This document shows, piece by piece, positions 27,028 through 36,129 of a stretch of 64,000 bases of DNA; within the stretch, counting starts at the first letter, position 1, and each line of letters opens with the position of its first letter. The stretch spans positions 1-64,000 of the forward strand of contig NZ_MRTH01000022.1 of NCBI RefSeq assembly GCF_001956045.1. The letters are read 5' to 3'. Below the pieces are notes generated by a model. It had not been told where the DNA came from. It saw nothing but the letters and a program-made list of their open reading frames with translations, and did not search any database. This DNA comes from Paenibacillus sp. FSL H7-0331 (GTDB taxonomy: Bacteria; Bacillota; Bacilli; Paenibacillales; NBRC-103111). Position numbers and translations under genes: made by a program.

Positions 27028-28404
27028 ATGGGAAATTCACGAAGTTCAAAGGATGCAGGTATGAACAGAACTCAACCGAATGTGATTGTCTTTTTTACGG
27101 ATCAGCAGCGTTGGGATACGACTGGGGTACATGGCAACCCGCTTAACTTGACGCCTAACTTTGACCGGATGGCACTTGCGGGGACACATATAGCCCATTC
27201 ATTTACATGCCAACCCGTCTGCGGTCCCGCTCGTTCCTGCCTGCAAACAGGTTTGTATGCCACAACATCCGGCTGTTATCGTAATGGTATTCCGCTCCCT
27301 GAGGGGACACCAACGTTGGCGCATCATTTTGCTGAGGCTGGTTATCAAACAGCCTATTTTGGGAAGTGGCATCTGGCTGGAGAGGAGCCTGTGCCCGAAG
27401 CGCAAAGGGGCGGATATCAACATTGGCTCGCTTCGAATGTCCTCGAGTTTTCATCGGATGCTTATGATACGGTTGTGTACAATAATGATAATGAGGCGGT
27501 TAAGCTTCCAGGGTATCGGGTTGACGCGTTGACCGATGCAGCTATCCGTTATATCGATCAGCATCAGACTGATCCATTCTTTATGTTTATATCTTTTTTG
27601 GAGCCCCATCATCAGAATCACAGGGACGATTACCCCGCGCCGGATGTTTATCAAGGAAAGTATGCCAGTCAGTGGATGCCTGCAGATTTGGCATCGCTTG
27701 GAGGGACCGCCCATCAGCACCTTGACGGTTACTACGGTATGGTCAGACGGCTGGATGATGCACTCGGTCGGTTAATGGATGCCTTGAAGAGCTTAAATAT
27801 GGCGGAGAGTACGATTATTTTATTCACATCCGATCACGGGAGTCATTTTAAAACGAGAAACGGCGAATATAAGCGGTCCTGCCATGAAAGCTCGATCCGG
27901 GTCCCAACGGCTATATGCGGTCCTGGCTTCCAAAATGGCGGACGCATTACGGAGCTTGTCAGCCTGATCGATATTCCTCCCACTTTGCTGGATACTGCGG
28001 GAATTAAGGTACCTCGGGAGATGCAGGGTAGATCTGTTCTATCCCTGATACAAGGCTCCAAGGCGAAGGCGGATTGGCCAAGAGAAGTGTTTATACAAAT
28101 CAGTGAGTCGCAGGTAGGGCGGGCCATACGAACTGAACGCTGGAAATACAGTGTGAAGGCGCCGGATAAAAATGGCTGGTTAGATTCTCGTGCTAACGTA
28201 TATGAGGAAGAGTTTCTATATGATTTACAGGCGGACCCTTACGAACTGACCAATCTGGTAGGTGTTGAGTCATTCAGGCAGGTGGCGGACCGATTGAAGG
28301 AGCGGCTCGTGGCACGTATGATAGAGTCTGGAGAAGCTGAATCGCAAATCATTAATGCTCCCCCTGTTGATATGGGGCAGCGCCGGGTGTCCTTACAAGA
28401 GTAG
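27028..28404 (+). CDS. Sulfatase, Cys-type
   Basis: 458 residues, ATG behind AAAAGGAGTG, 33 bases after the permease. Sulfatase hallmarks: NVIVFFTDQQRWD, the C-x-P-x-R site in PVCGPARSCLQTG (formylglycine precursor Cys), AYFGKWHLAG, FISFLEPHH, ILFTSDHGSHFKTRNGEYKRSCHESSIRVPT. No signal peptide, so cytoplasmic. It is distinct from the sulfatase at 13409 and probably has a different regiospecificity. Last gene of the operon, ending at a perfect terminator shared with the convergent exporter gene. Confidence 0.9.
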   Translation: MGNSRSSKDAGMNRTQPNVIVFFTDQQRWDTTGVHGNPLNLTPNFDRMALAGTHIAHSFTCQPVCGPARSCLQTGLYATTSGCYRNGIPLPEGTPTLAHHFAEAGYQTAYFGKWHLAGEEPVPEAQRGGYQHWLASNVLEFSSDAYDTVVYNNDNEAVKLPGYRVDALTDAAIRYIDQHQTDPFFMFISFLEPHHQNHRDDYPAPDVYQGKYASQWMPADLASLGGTAHQHLDGYYGMVRRLDDALGRLMDALKSLNMAESTIILFTSDHGSHFKTRNGEYKRSCHESSIRVPTAICGPGFQNGGRITELVSLIDIPPTLLDTAGIKVPREMQGRSVLSLIQGSKAKADWPREVFIQISESQVGRAIRTERWKYSVKAPDKNGWLDSRANVYEEEFLYDLQADPYELTNLVGVESFRQVADRLKERLVARMIESGEAESQIINAPPVDMGQRRVSLQE

Positions 28405-28413
28405 GCGGTTACA

Positions 28414-28453
28414 CACAAAACTACTGTATCTGAACGGATACAGTAGTTTTGTG
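28414..28453. terminator. Bidirectional terminator between sulfatase and EamA genes
   Basis: CACAAAACTACTGTATC and its exact complement GATACAGTAGTTTTGTG form a 17-bp perfect stem with a 6-base loop. The A/T-rich outer stem gives T tracts on both strands, fitting its position between convergent genes. Confidence 0.9.
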
Positions 28454-28501
28454 CTTGTCAGAAATAGTTCAACCATACGGAATGAATGCTGGCGTTAAAA
28501 A

Positions 28502-29368
28502 CTATTTGGTTGCGAATCGCCGTGCGATCGCCACGCACAGTACGACACCGATATTTACTATAAAGATAGGCCAACCAATTGACTCGTGCAGAACAAGAGC
28601 TGAAAGTAGCAGGCCGAAGAAAGGCTGGAGGAGTTGTAACTGCCCGACCGCTGCTATACCTCCCTGAGCAAGACCACGATACCAGAATACAAAGCCGATG
28701 AGCATGCTGAACAGGGAGACATAAGCAAGGCTCCAGAGTGCGGAACCACTTATACCTGTCCACGAAACCGGCATGTAACAAAACGAGAGCAGTGACATAA
28801 CGGGAAGTGACAGAACGAGCGCCCAAGAGATCACCTGCCAACCCCCTAATCTCCGTGAGAGTCGTGCCCCTTCCGCATAACCGTAACCGCACACGATAAT
28901 AGAAGCCAGCATTAACGCATCACCGACCGGCGACGATGTAGCCCCTTGTGCTAGGGCGAATCCTGCTACAAGGGAGCTGCCTACAGCTGACAAGATCCAA
29001 AAGGTTGGTCGCGGGCGTTCACCACCCCGCAGTACGCCGAAGATCGCCGTCGAAAGCGGCAGAAGCCCAATGTAGATAATTGCATGCGCAGATGTGACAT
29101 ACCGAAGCGCCAAGGCTGTCAGAAGTGGGAAACCTACTACCACACAGAGTGCTACTAACAATAGCGGAACGATGTCGCTTCGGACAGGTCGTTGCTCCCG
29201 GAATATGAGGAGAAGCCCCCCCGCTAACAGCCCTGCAGTGGCGGCACGGCATACGGTGAGGAATAACGGATCAAAATCCATCACAGCCAACCGCGTTGCG
29301 GGCAGCGAGCCGCTGAAGATGAGTACGCCCAGGAAGCCATTAATCCAGCCGCTTGTCGTTTGGTTCAT
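28502..29368 (-). CDS. EamA/DMT-family exporter
   Basis: 288 residues from the ATG at 29368, preceded by GAGGTGATTGTA. Ten hydrophobic segments in two repeats and the conserved RAATAGLLAGGLLL and PFFGLLLSALVLHESIGWP blocks identify the drug/metabolite transporter superfamily (EamA). Members export amino acids, purines or other metabolites. It is divergent from a MocR-type regulator, a pairing often seen for locally regulated EamA exporters. Confidence 0.9.
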   Translation of the reverse strand: MNQTTSGWINGFLGVLIFSGSLPATRLAVMDFDPLFLTVCRAATAGLLAGGLLLIFREQRPVRSDIVPLLLVALCVVVGFPLLTALALRYVTSAHAIIYIGLLPLSTAIFGVLRGGERPRPTFWILSAVGSSLVAGFALAQGATSSPVGDALMLASIIVCGYGYAEGARLSRRLGGWQVISWALVLSLPVMSLLSFCYMPVSWTGISGSALWSLAYVSLFSMLIGFVFWYRGLAQGGIAAVGQLQLLQPFFGLLLSALVLHESIGWPIFIVNIGVVLCVAIARRFATK

Positions 29369-29466
29369 TACAATCACCTCAAAAAAAATTTTAATACAAA
29401 AATGCACTCGACGCTTTGAGATATCAAGGTACGAAAATATTTATAAAATACACTTCTGTATGATTA

Positions 29467-29488
29467 TTTGTATTATAGTAGATACAAA
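29467..29488. promoter_or_regulatory. Dyad in the EamA/MocR divergent region
   Basis: TTTGTAT (29467-29473) and ATACAAA (29482-29488) are perfectly inverted around an 8-base spacer. Position in the divergent control region makes it a candidate operator for the adjacent regulator. Confidence 0.4.
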
Positions 29489-29566
29489 ATACGATGTATA
29501 TTAAACATTTATCCATCTGTAAGGGTACAGATAGTAGATCAACCTACTCAAACTGGAGGCATTTTT

Positions 29567-30649
29567 ATGAAAAATAAAAAGGAAACCATTCAGCAAATCA
29601 TACGTTCGGACATAGTCAATGGTCTCATCAAACCCGGTCAGAAGCTGCCCTCCATCCGTATGCAGAGCCAAAGATTCGGATGCAGTCTCAACACAATTAT
29701 TGGTGTTTATCAGGAACTTGAAAATCAATATCTCATTTATTCACGTCCGAAGAGTGGTTATTTTGTTGTAGCCAAAGAAGCGCTTCTTCCCTTGCTGCAA
29801 ACAAAACGAATCGATTTTGCATCAGCGGCTCCCGATCCCGTGTCGATACCACAAATCGACTTTCGTCAATGCTTGAACAAAGCGATGGAATTATTTGAAG
29901 CGTCCATATTCACTTATCCCGATCCACAGGGTTTGCTTTCTTTGCGCCAGGAGATCGTAAAGCTTTTTCAACAGCAACAGGTTTTCCCTTCGGCACAGCA
30001 AGTTTTTATATTTTCAGGCGCTCAGCAAGCTCTTCATCTTCTAGCCGGGATGCCTTTTCCAAATGGAAAAATCAACATTTTGGTTGAGCAACCAACCTAC
30101 TGGGGAATGCTTGCTGCACTTAAAACACAAAGGCAAACCGTAATCGGCATCGAAAGAACTCCTGCCGCAGTACCAGATTCGTTTATTCCTTTACTCCAAT
30201 GGCATAAACATACGGCGGATCTGAGCACCTCAGTGCTTTCTCAAGGTGTGCTTGAGATTTATATGAAGTCTGGAATGTATGCCCATCATGCAAAGCAAAT
30301 GAAATCTTTGTACAATCATCGCATTAAACATCTAAGGGAAATTTCACAACGATTATTACCTAAAGAGTGCTTATATACCATTCAATCTTGCGGAGGGCTC
30401 TTCGCTTCAATACACCTTCCGGATTCCATTCCTACAGAAGATTTGGTCAAGCGGTTGGAGAATCGTGGCGTTGATGTACTGGCAACCGATAAGCAGTTCC
30501 TTTCATCTTTCCCCAAGCTTAACTTGCTGCGCCTTAGCATCATTCGGACCGATGAGCAAGATATTGAAGAAGGCATTCGCATCATTGCCGAAGAACTGGA
30601 GCGTGCCCAGTATACAAGCAGATCTCCTAAGCCATTCTATCGGTTATGA
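29567..30649 (+). CDS. MocR/GntR-type regulator with an internal deletion
   Basis: ATG at 29567 behind CTGGAGGC; 360 residues. The N-terminal GntR winged helix is intact (KPGQKLPSIRMQSQRFGCSLNTIIGVYQELENQYLIYSRPKSGYFV), followed by an aminotransferase-like domain (FTYPDPQGLLSLRQEI, FIFSGAQQALHLLAGM). Around residue 203-206 the sequence jumps from QTVIGIERTP directly to AAVPDSFIPLLQWHKH. In MocR proteins (usually 450-480 residues) these two blocks are separated by roughly 80-100 residues that carry the PLP-binding Asp, Tyr and the Schiff-base Lys (SFSK-like motif). The frame is kept, so the product may still bind DNA but should not bind PLP normally. It may be a recent in-frame deletion. Confidence 0.8.
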   Translation: MKNKKETIQQIIRSDIVNGLIKPGQKLPSIRMQSQRFGCSLNTIIGVYQELENQYLIYSRPKSGYFVVAKEALLPLLQTKRIDFASAAPDPVSIPQIDFRQCLNKAMELFEASIFTYPDPQGLLSLRQEIVKLFQQQQVFPSAQQVFIFSGAQQALHLLAGMPFPNGKINILVEQPTYWGMLAALKTQRQTVIGIERTPAAVPDSFIPLLQWHKHTADLSTSVLSQGVLEIYMKSGMYAHHAKQMKSLYNHRIKHLREISQRLLPKECLYTIQSCGGLFASIHLPDSIPTEDLVKRLENRGVDVLATDKQFLSSFPKLNLLRLSIIRTDEQDIEEGIRIIAEELERAQYTSRSPKPFYRL

Positions 30650-30730
30650 AGGTATTTAAATAACTGTCCCATAAGAACCAATCGTAACCAAAATAATGAA
30701 TATGTAAGCAGCTAAAGGAGGATCTTATGT

Positions 30731-31759
30731 ATGAATTCTCATACCTCTGACCGTATTAAAATCCCGGCAGGATTTTGGGCAGGATTAAGTCAGTTAGGGA
30801 TTGCAGCCCACGACGTAGCTCGCAAAGCACGACTGCCGCTCACCATTATTACTGAACAAGTAGTCACCACCGCGCAATATTTTGCGATCTGGCAAGCTTA
30901 TTCCGATCTCATTGGTGACACTGCCCAAGGAATTATCCAGCTTGCGACTGTCTTTGAAACAGCGAAGTACCCACCGACCGTCTTGGCGACTTACCACGCT
31001 CGTGACTACCGCGATGCTCTAAACCGAATGGCTCGGTACAAACAACTGTGTCCCCCAGAAGGCTTACGTATTACCGAGGAGGGCGAGCACTGTACAATCG
31101 AACTGGAATGGCTGCATACGGAGCAACCGGGTCCGCCGATGCTGGTTGGTATTACGCTGGCATGTCTTCTGGAGCTTGGGCGCCGGGGCACAGGTCAACC
31201 TTTGACGGCACGGTTTGTCGAATTTTCGCAATCAATGGGCGATGTACAAGTCCTTGAAGCTTACTTCGGCTGCCCTATCCGGATCGGTGCAACATGTAAC
31301 CGATTGACGCTACATCGAAGTGATCTGGACCGCCCGTTTGTCTCCTACAACGAAGAGTTGCTGGAGATACTGACTCCCGTTCTGGACCGATCGCTCAATG
31401 AACAGCAGCGCAGCCGATCAATTACCGAGACGGTCAAATGGATCATGAAACGCAGCCTCACAGGAGGGCGCCCCGACATTCAGGGTGTCGCGAAGGAGTT
31501 GGGTATGAGCGATCGTACCTTGCAGCGCCGGCTAACTGATGAAAACACGAGCTTCAAGCAGCTGTTGGCACAAGCTAGACATGAGCAAGCACGAGAGTAT
31601 TTAGCTGACCCCTTACTCGATATTAAAGAAGTGGCTTTCTTGATTGGATATGAAGACCAGAACTCGTTCTACCGCGCCTTCCGCCTTTGGGAAGGTGATA
31701 CGCCTTCAAATTGGCGTACTGAACATTTAGGTGCAAACTCGATATCAGAAAATGGCTAG
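30731..31759 (+). CDS. AraC-family regulator with arabinose-binding-like N-terminus
   Basis: ATG behind AAAGGAGG; 342 residues. The N-terminal ~180 residues match the Arabinose_bd type found in OruR/ArgR-like AraC regulators (DVARKARLPLTII, FAIWQAYSDLIGD). The C-terminal HTH pair reads GRPDIQGVAKELGMSDRTLQRRLTDENTSFKQLLAQAR and DIKEVAFLIGYEDQNSFYRAFRLWEGDTPSNWR. Soluble regulator; it may control the SDR and aldo/keto reductase genes downstream. Confidence 0.88.
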   Translation: MNSHTSDRIKIPAGFWAGLSQLGIAAHDVARKARLPLTIITEQVVTTAQYFAIWQAYSDLIGDTAQGIIQLATVFETAKYPPTVLATYHARDYRDALNRMARYKQLCPPEGLRITEEGEHCTIELEWLHTEQPGPPMLVGITLACLLELGRRGTGQPLTARFVEFSQSMGDVQVLEAYFGCPIRIGATCNRLTLHRSDLDRPFVSYNEELLEILTPVLDRSLNEQQRSRSITETVKWIMKRSLTGGRPDIQGVAKELGMSDRTLQRRLTDENTSFKQLLAQARHEQAREYLADPLLDIKEVAFLIGYEDQNSFYRAFRLWEGDTPSNWRTEHLGANSISENG

Positions 31760-31949
31760 GAATGCCGACTATTTACTGAGTTTTATTATTTGGCGTGTTC
31801 AACAAGAACTTTGGCGTAATATGCTAGTTACGGATCCATCCAGACAAGGTAATATAATCACTACCCGGAGCACAAGATAATAGAATAGGAACGTTTTTTA
31901 TATTAACTATTTATAGCCATTATAAGTAAATGATAAGGAGAACTGTAGG

Positions 31950-32744
31950 ATGGATATGGGATTAAACAATAAAACAGCTTTAGTTACAGGATCAACGAAA
32001 GGTATAGGTAAAGCAATTGCCATTGAACTTGCCAAAGAAGGTGTTAATGTACTCATTAATGGACGAAATAATGAAGAGGTAGAACGAACTGTAAATGAAA
32101 TTAAGTCAGAGTTCCCGGCTACGTCACCTCAAAATGCTACAGCAGATATTGTGGATATTGGGCAAAGAGAAGCTTTATTAGAAAAATACCCCAATATTGA
32201 TATTTTAGTAAACAACATGGGTATTTATGAAATTATGCAATATGAGGACGTTGATGATGAAGTATGGATCAAATACTTCCGTACTAATGTTCTTGCTGCA
32301 AATGGATTATCTAAATTTTATTTACCTAAAATGTTGAAAAATGATTATGGCCGCATTATTTTTATTGCGAGTGAAGAAGCAATTATGCCTTCAGGACTGA
32401 TGCCTCAGTATTGTATGACAAAATCTATGCTATTATCATTGTCAAAAAGCTTATCTAAATTAACAATAGGAACAGAAGTTACAATCAATACGATCATGCC
32501 AGGACCAACTCTCTCTGAAAATGTGCATCAAATAATAGAGAGTATGTACCCTAATGAAGAGATGACTTTTTCAGAAAAAGAGAAAAAATTTATGACTACA
32601 AACCTACCTCAATCTGAAATACAGCGATTTATCAAGCCTATTGAAATAGGTAGACTAACTACATTTGTATGCAGTCCTTATGCATCCGCATTTAAAGGTT
32701 CTCCAATCCGTATGGATGGGGGAATGGTACCGACTATTTATTAA
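31950..32744 (+). CDS. Short-chain dehydrogenase/reductase
   Basis: ATG behind AAGGAGAACTGTAGG; 264 residues, classical SDR length. TGSTKGIGKAIA is the cofactor-binding TGxxxGIG, NGRN follows beta-2, and DILVNNMG is the NNxG motif. The catalytic Ser is expected in IIFIASEEAIM (the usual Ser-x12-Tyr spacing is present), and the Tyr-Lys pair is QYCMTKSML. The C-terminus has the usual SPYASAFKGSPIRMDGGM. It is an NAD(P)-dependent oxidoreductase of unknown substrate. It ends with a terminator and has lower GC than its neighbours. Confidence 0.9.
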   Translation: MDMGLNNKTALVTGSTKGIGKAIAIELAKEGVNVLINGRNNEEVERTVNEIKSEFPATSPQNATADIVDIGQREALLEKYPNIDILVNNMGIYEIMQYEDVDDEVWIKYFRTNVLAANGLSKFYLPKMLKNDYGRIIFIASEEAIMPSGLMPQYCMTKSMLLSLSKSLSKLTIGTEVTINTIMPGPTLSENVHQIIESMYPNEEMTFSEKEKKFMTTNLPQSEIQRFIKPIEIGRLTTFVCSPYASAFKGSPIRMDGGMVPTIY

Positions 32745-32762
32745 AAGCATATCACCTTCTCA

Positions 32763-32796
32763 AAGAACCTTGAATTTAAACTCAAGGTTCTTATAT
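32763..32796 (+). terminator. Terminator after the SDR gene
   Basis: AAGAACCTTGA and TCAAGGTTCTT form a perfect 11-bp stem with an 8-base loop, followed by ATATTTG. Confidence 0.75.
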
Positions 32797-32954
32797 TTGT
32801 ATCCGTACTAAGGTATTGAGAGGATTAGGCAATCAATTAAGACAAATGAGATAACGGTCGTTTATTCATTTATTGCATAATAAGGTTACACCCTTTAACA
32901 CTAACATGAGTTAGGGAAAGGCTATTAAACAATGCTTGAGAGAGGGAAGTTGTG

Positions 32955-33956
32955 ATGAAAATTCATCCGCTTGGAAGAACGGGTTTACAAGTGACAAATC
33001 TTTGTTTGGGAACGATGACGTTTGGCAATCAGGCGGACAAAAAGACCTGTTTCGAAATTCTCGATAAAACCTTTGCTCATGGAGTGAATTTTATCGACAC
33101 AGCCGATGTGTATCCAATTGGGCGGGCATCGTATGCAATCGCGGGTGCAACGGAGTCGATTATCGGAGAATGGCTGCAGGGCAAACGAGATAGAGTTGTT
33201 CTCGCAACAAAATGTTTTGGCGCGATGGGACCTGAGGCAAATGATAAGGGGTTGAGTCGGAAACATATCATGACCGCTGTAGAGGATAGTCTTCGCCGCC
33301 TAAAAACGGACTATCTTGACCTCTATCAAACGCACCAATTTGACCCAATCACACCCATGGATGAAACTTTGCGCGCGTTTGATGATCTCGTTGGTCAAGG
33401 CAAAGTTCGTTACATTGGTGTATCGAATTGGCGTGCTTGGCAAGTGGCGAGGGCAAATGGAATTGCGGAGAGAAAAAATTACACTCGTATTGTGAGTGTT
33501 CAGCCGCGCTATAATCTTTTGTTTCGGATGATTGAGGATGATTTGGTTCCGATGGCACTTGACGAGGGTGTTGGAATTATCAGTTACAACCCTCTCGCGG
33601 GTGGCATGTTAACTGGCCGCTATGGGAAAAACGAGAGTATCCAAGAGGGGACTCGTTTTGGGCTCGGGAACAATGCAGGTTTATTGTATCGGGAGCGTTA
33701 TTGGCAAGAGGCGTCATTTGACGCTGTTGAACGCTACCAATCCTGGTGCCGAGAGCACAATCATGATCCGGTCACGACGGCCATCCGTTGGGTCACACAA
33801 CAACCAGGAATCACCTCCGCGATCATTGGTGCAAGTCGCCCAGAGCAATTGGACGCGAGCTTGCGCGCTGTCGACATGAATGAGTTAACGGAACAAGAAC
33901 TGGCATGGCTTGATGGGCTATGGTTCTCATTGCCTCGTCGTCAAGAGTTTAGTTAA
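32955..33956 (+). CDS. Aldo/keto reductase
   Basis: ATG at 32955 behind AGAGGGAAGTTGTG; 333 residues. Conserved AKR motifs: LGRTGLQVTNLCLGTMTFG, the catalytic NFIDTADVYP (Asp, Tyr), VVLATKCFG (Lys), DLYQTHQFDP (His), RYIGVSNW, and the NADPH-binding SAIIGASRPEQLDASLRAV. Substrate unknown. A second AKR follows 70 bases later, so the two may be co-transcribed. Confidence 0.92.
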   Translation: MKIHPLGRTGLQVTNLCLGTMTFGNQADKKTCFEILDKTFAHGVNFIDTADVYPIGRASYAIAGATESIIGEWLQGKRDRVVLATKCFGAMGPEANDKGLSRKHIMTAVEDSLRRLKTDYLDLYQTHQFDPITPMDETLRAFDDLVGQGKVRYIGVSNWRAWQVARANGIAERKNYTRIVSVQPRYNLLFRMIEDDLVPMALDEGVGIISYNPLAGGMLTGRYGKNESIQEGTRFGLGNNAGLLYRERYWQEASFDAVERYQSWCREHNHDPVTTAIRWVTQQPGITSAIIGASRPEQLDASLRAVDMNELTEQELAWLDGLWFSLPRRQEFS

Positions 33957-34026
33957 TAACAGTGACATGCATGTAATGTTCTTATTTGAATGAAACTAAA
34001 TCTATGGAAAAGTGAGGAGCAATCAA

Positions 34027-35007
34027 ATGCAATATGTAAAACTTGGAAATACCGGCTTGGATGTATCCAGGCTTTGTCTTGGCTGTATGAGCTTTGGTGT
34101 AGCAGAGCGGTGGCATCATCCTTGGGTACTTGATGAAGAGCACAGTCGCCCGATTATTAAAAAAGCCCTAGAGCTTGGTATCAATTTTTTTGATACGGCA
34201 AATGTGTATGCTGACGGAACAAGTGAGGAGATTACTGGACGGGTTTTAAAAGATTATGCTAATCGTGATGAAATTGTTATCGCAACAAAAGTTCATGGCC
34301 GCATGCATGAAGGTCCAAACGGTGCCGGACTTTCCCGAAAGGCAATCATGAGTGAAATTGATAAAAGTCTGAAGCGACTGGGAACAGATTATGTGGATCT
34401 GTACCAAATTCACCGTTGGGATTACAATACTCCTATTGAAGAAACGATGGAAGCCTTGCATGATGTTGTGAAGGCTGGTAAGGCAAGATACATTGGTGCT
34501 TCTGCCATGTATGCATGGCAGTTTCTGAAGGCGTTACATGTAGCTGAGAAACATGGATGGACCCGGTTTGTATCTATGCAGAATCATTTGAACCTCATAT
34601 ATCGTGAAGAGGAGAGGGAGATGCTGCCGCTTTGCAAGGTAGAAAAAATCGGTGTGATTCCGTATAGCCCGCTTGCAAAAGGAAGATTGACGCGTGATTG
34701 GGAGGAAACGACCCATCGCTCCGAAACCGATCAAATTCAGAAATCCCAATACGATGCGACTGCAAATACCGATCGACTGGTCGTAGAACGGGTTGCGGCA
34801 ATTGCAGAAAAGCGCGGCGTTCCCCGCGCGCAAATTGCGCTTGCCTGGTTGCTGCAGAAAGAACCGGTAACAGCTCCTATCATCGGCGCTACGAAAATGT
34901 CTCATCTCGAAGATGGGGTAGCTGCTCTTTCGATTACGTTAACATCCGATGAAATTGCGTCGTTAGAGGAGCCGTATGTGCCTCATCTGATAATTGGCTT
35001 TCAGTAA
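34027..35007 (+). CDS. Aldo/keto reductase
   Basis: ATG at 34027 behind GTGAGGAGCAATCAA (a GTG at 34012 is in frame but is part of that site); 326 residues. Motifs: LGNTGLDVSRLCLGCMSFG, NFFDTANVYADG (catalytic Asp/Tyr), VIATKVHG (Lys), DLYQIHRWD (His), and APIIGATKMSHLEDGVAAL (NADPH). It belongs to the YajO/YakC-like group of AKRs. Paralogous in type to the upstream AKR but clearly diverged. Ends with a strong terminator. Confidence 0.92.
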   Translation: MQYVKLGNTGLDVSRLCLGCMSFGVAERWHHPWVLDEEHSRPIIKKALELGINFFDTANVYADGTSEEITGRVLKDYANRDEIVIATKVHGRMHEGPNGAGLSRKAIMSEIDKSLKRLGTDYVDLYQIHRWDYNTPIEETMEALHDVVKAGKARYIGASAMYAWQFLKALHVAEKHGWTRFVSMQNHLNLIYREEEREMLPLCKVEKIGVIPYSPLAKGRLTRDWEETTHRSETDQIQKSQYDATANTDRLVVERVAAIAEKRGVPRAQIALAWLLQKEPVTAPIIGATKMSHLEDGVAALSITLTSDEIASLEEPYVPHLIIGFQ

Positions 35008-35098
35008 TTGTGATGATGCGATGCAACGGACCGTGTAGCAATAAGAAGATGCTTGCACAATAAGCAGGATAGCTTAATAAATTGATGGTGATCTATGT

Positions 35099-35148
35099 GA
35101 AACAAGGAGCAGTATGCCCGTGGCAACTGCTCCTTGTTTCGCTTTTTT
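35099..35148 (+). terminator. Terminator after the aldo/keto reductases
   Basis: GAAACAAGGAGCAGT and ACTGCTCCTTGTTTC form a perfect 15-bp stem with a 12-base loop, followed by GCTTTTTT. Confidence 0.9.
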
Positions 35149-35323
35149 ATTAAAACTCTTCGATTAGTAAAATGTTCCCTTTGCAGATCATTCTTCGTGA
35201 TATATTGAGAGATTCTGAGTGATCTGAATTCAGATCTTAACGGAATCGTGATCCATTGTTATAATAATCTTTGGGCAATAATAGATGGGATTCTTTTTAA
35301 GTCCTGATACTAGCGAGGTGGCC

Positions 35324-35923
35324 ATGTTGACAAAAAATAAATTTCAGTTGAAAAGAGAAGCTACCTATCAGTTGCTCCTCGAAGCAGGTATGAAGTGTTT
35401 TTCGGAAAAAGGATATGCGGCTACAACGCTCGGAGATATCGTCGCGCGAACGGGGCATACGAAGGGTGCGTTTTACGGTCATTTCACAAGCAAAGAACAG
35501 TTATTCATGCATGTGCTTGATTATCAACTTCAATTAACGAACGGATGGACCGATATTCCCAAACAATTTAATCCTGCGGATACAACACTCGAGGAAATGA
35601 TTTCAATTACGCTTACACGCCTTGAGCAAATGTTAAAGGGTGGCGATAAGTGGATCGTGGTGCTGATCGATTTCTACCAGCAAACCAAACACGATCCCGA
35701 GGTCCACGGCATGCTTAAGGAGAAGTATCGTAAGTGGATTGCAGGAATAGAGGCTTTAGTGATCACCTTGCAAGAGCAAGGATGGATCCCGCCGGATAAG
35801 GATGCCCGTCTGATAGCCATGCAAGTGATTGCATTTAACGAAGGGTATGCCGTCTTTTCGCTTCTATTTGGAGGTACCGACCCGCAAGCACATATCAAAG
35901 GCTTGGTCAAGCTGATGTCTTGA
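35324..35923 (+). CDS. TetR/AcrR-family regulator
   Basis: About 199 residues from the ATG at 35324 (GCGAGGTGG upstream; a TTG at 35327 fits the spacing equally well). The N-terminal helix-turn-helix is typical: LLLEAGMKCFSEKGYAATTLGDIVARTGHTKGAFYGHFTSKEQLF. The C-terminal ligand domain resembles the TetR_C_6-like group. No gene follows directly, and its target is not obvious; the preceding reductases are candidates. Confidence 0.88.
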   Translation: MLTKNKFQLKREATYQLLLEAGMKCFSEKGYAATTLGDIVARTGHTKGAFYGHFTSKEQLFMHVLDYQLQLTNGWTDIPKQFNPADTTLEEMISITLTRLEQMLKGGDKWIVVLIDFYQQTKHDPEVHGMLKEKYRKWIAGIEALVITLQEQGWIPPDKDARLIAMQVIAFNEGYAVFSLLFGGTDPQAHIKGLVKLMS

Positions 35924-36129
35924 AGCGACGCCGTCGTAAGCACATCCGTATACCCGGGTTACAACTATTTCCTTGACGGATTGTCCACACGACACATAAT
36001 ATATACTACATGGAATGTATTTAAATAGAATTCAACAAATGTTTTTCGGGAGTCAGTCCTGCAATCTCCGCATCGTCCGAGCTTTTACGAACGAAATTCC
36101 AAATGAACATTATTAGAGGAGAGATATTC

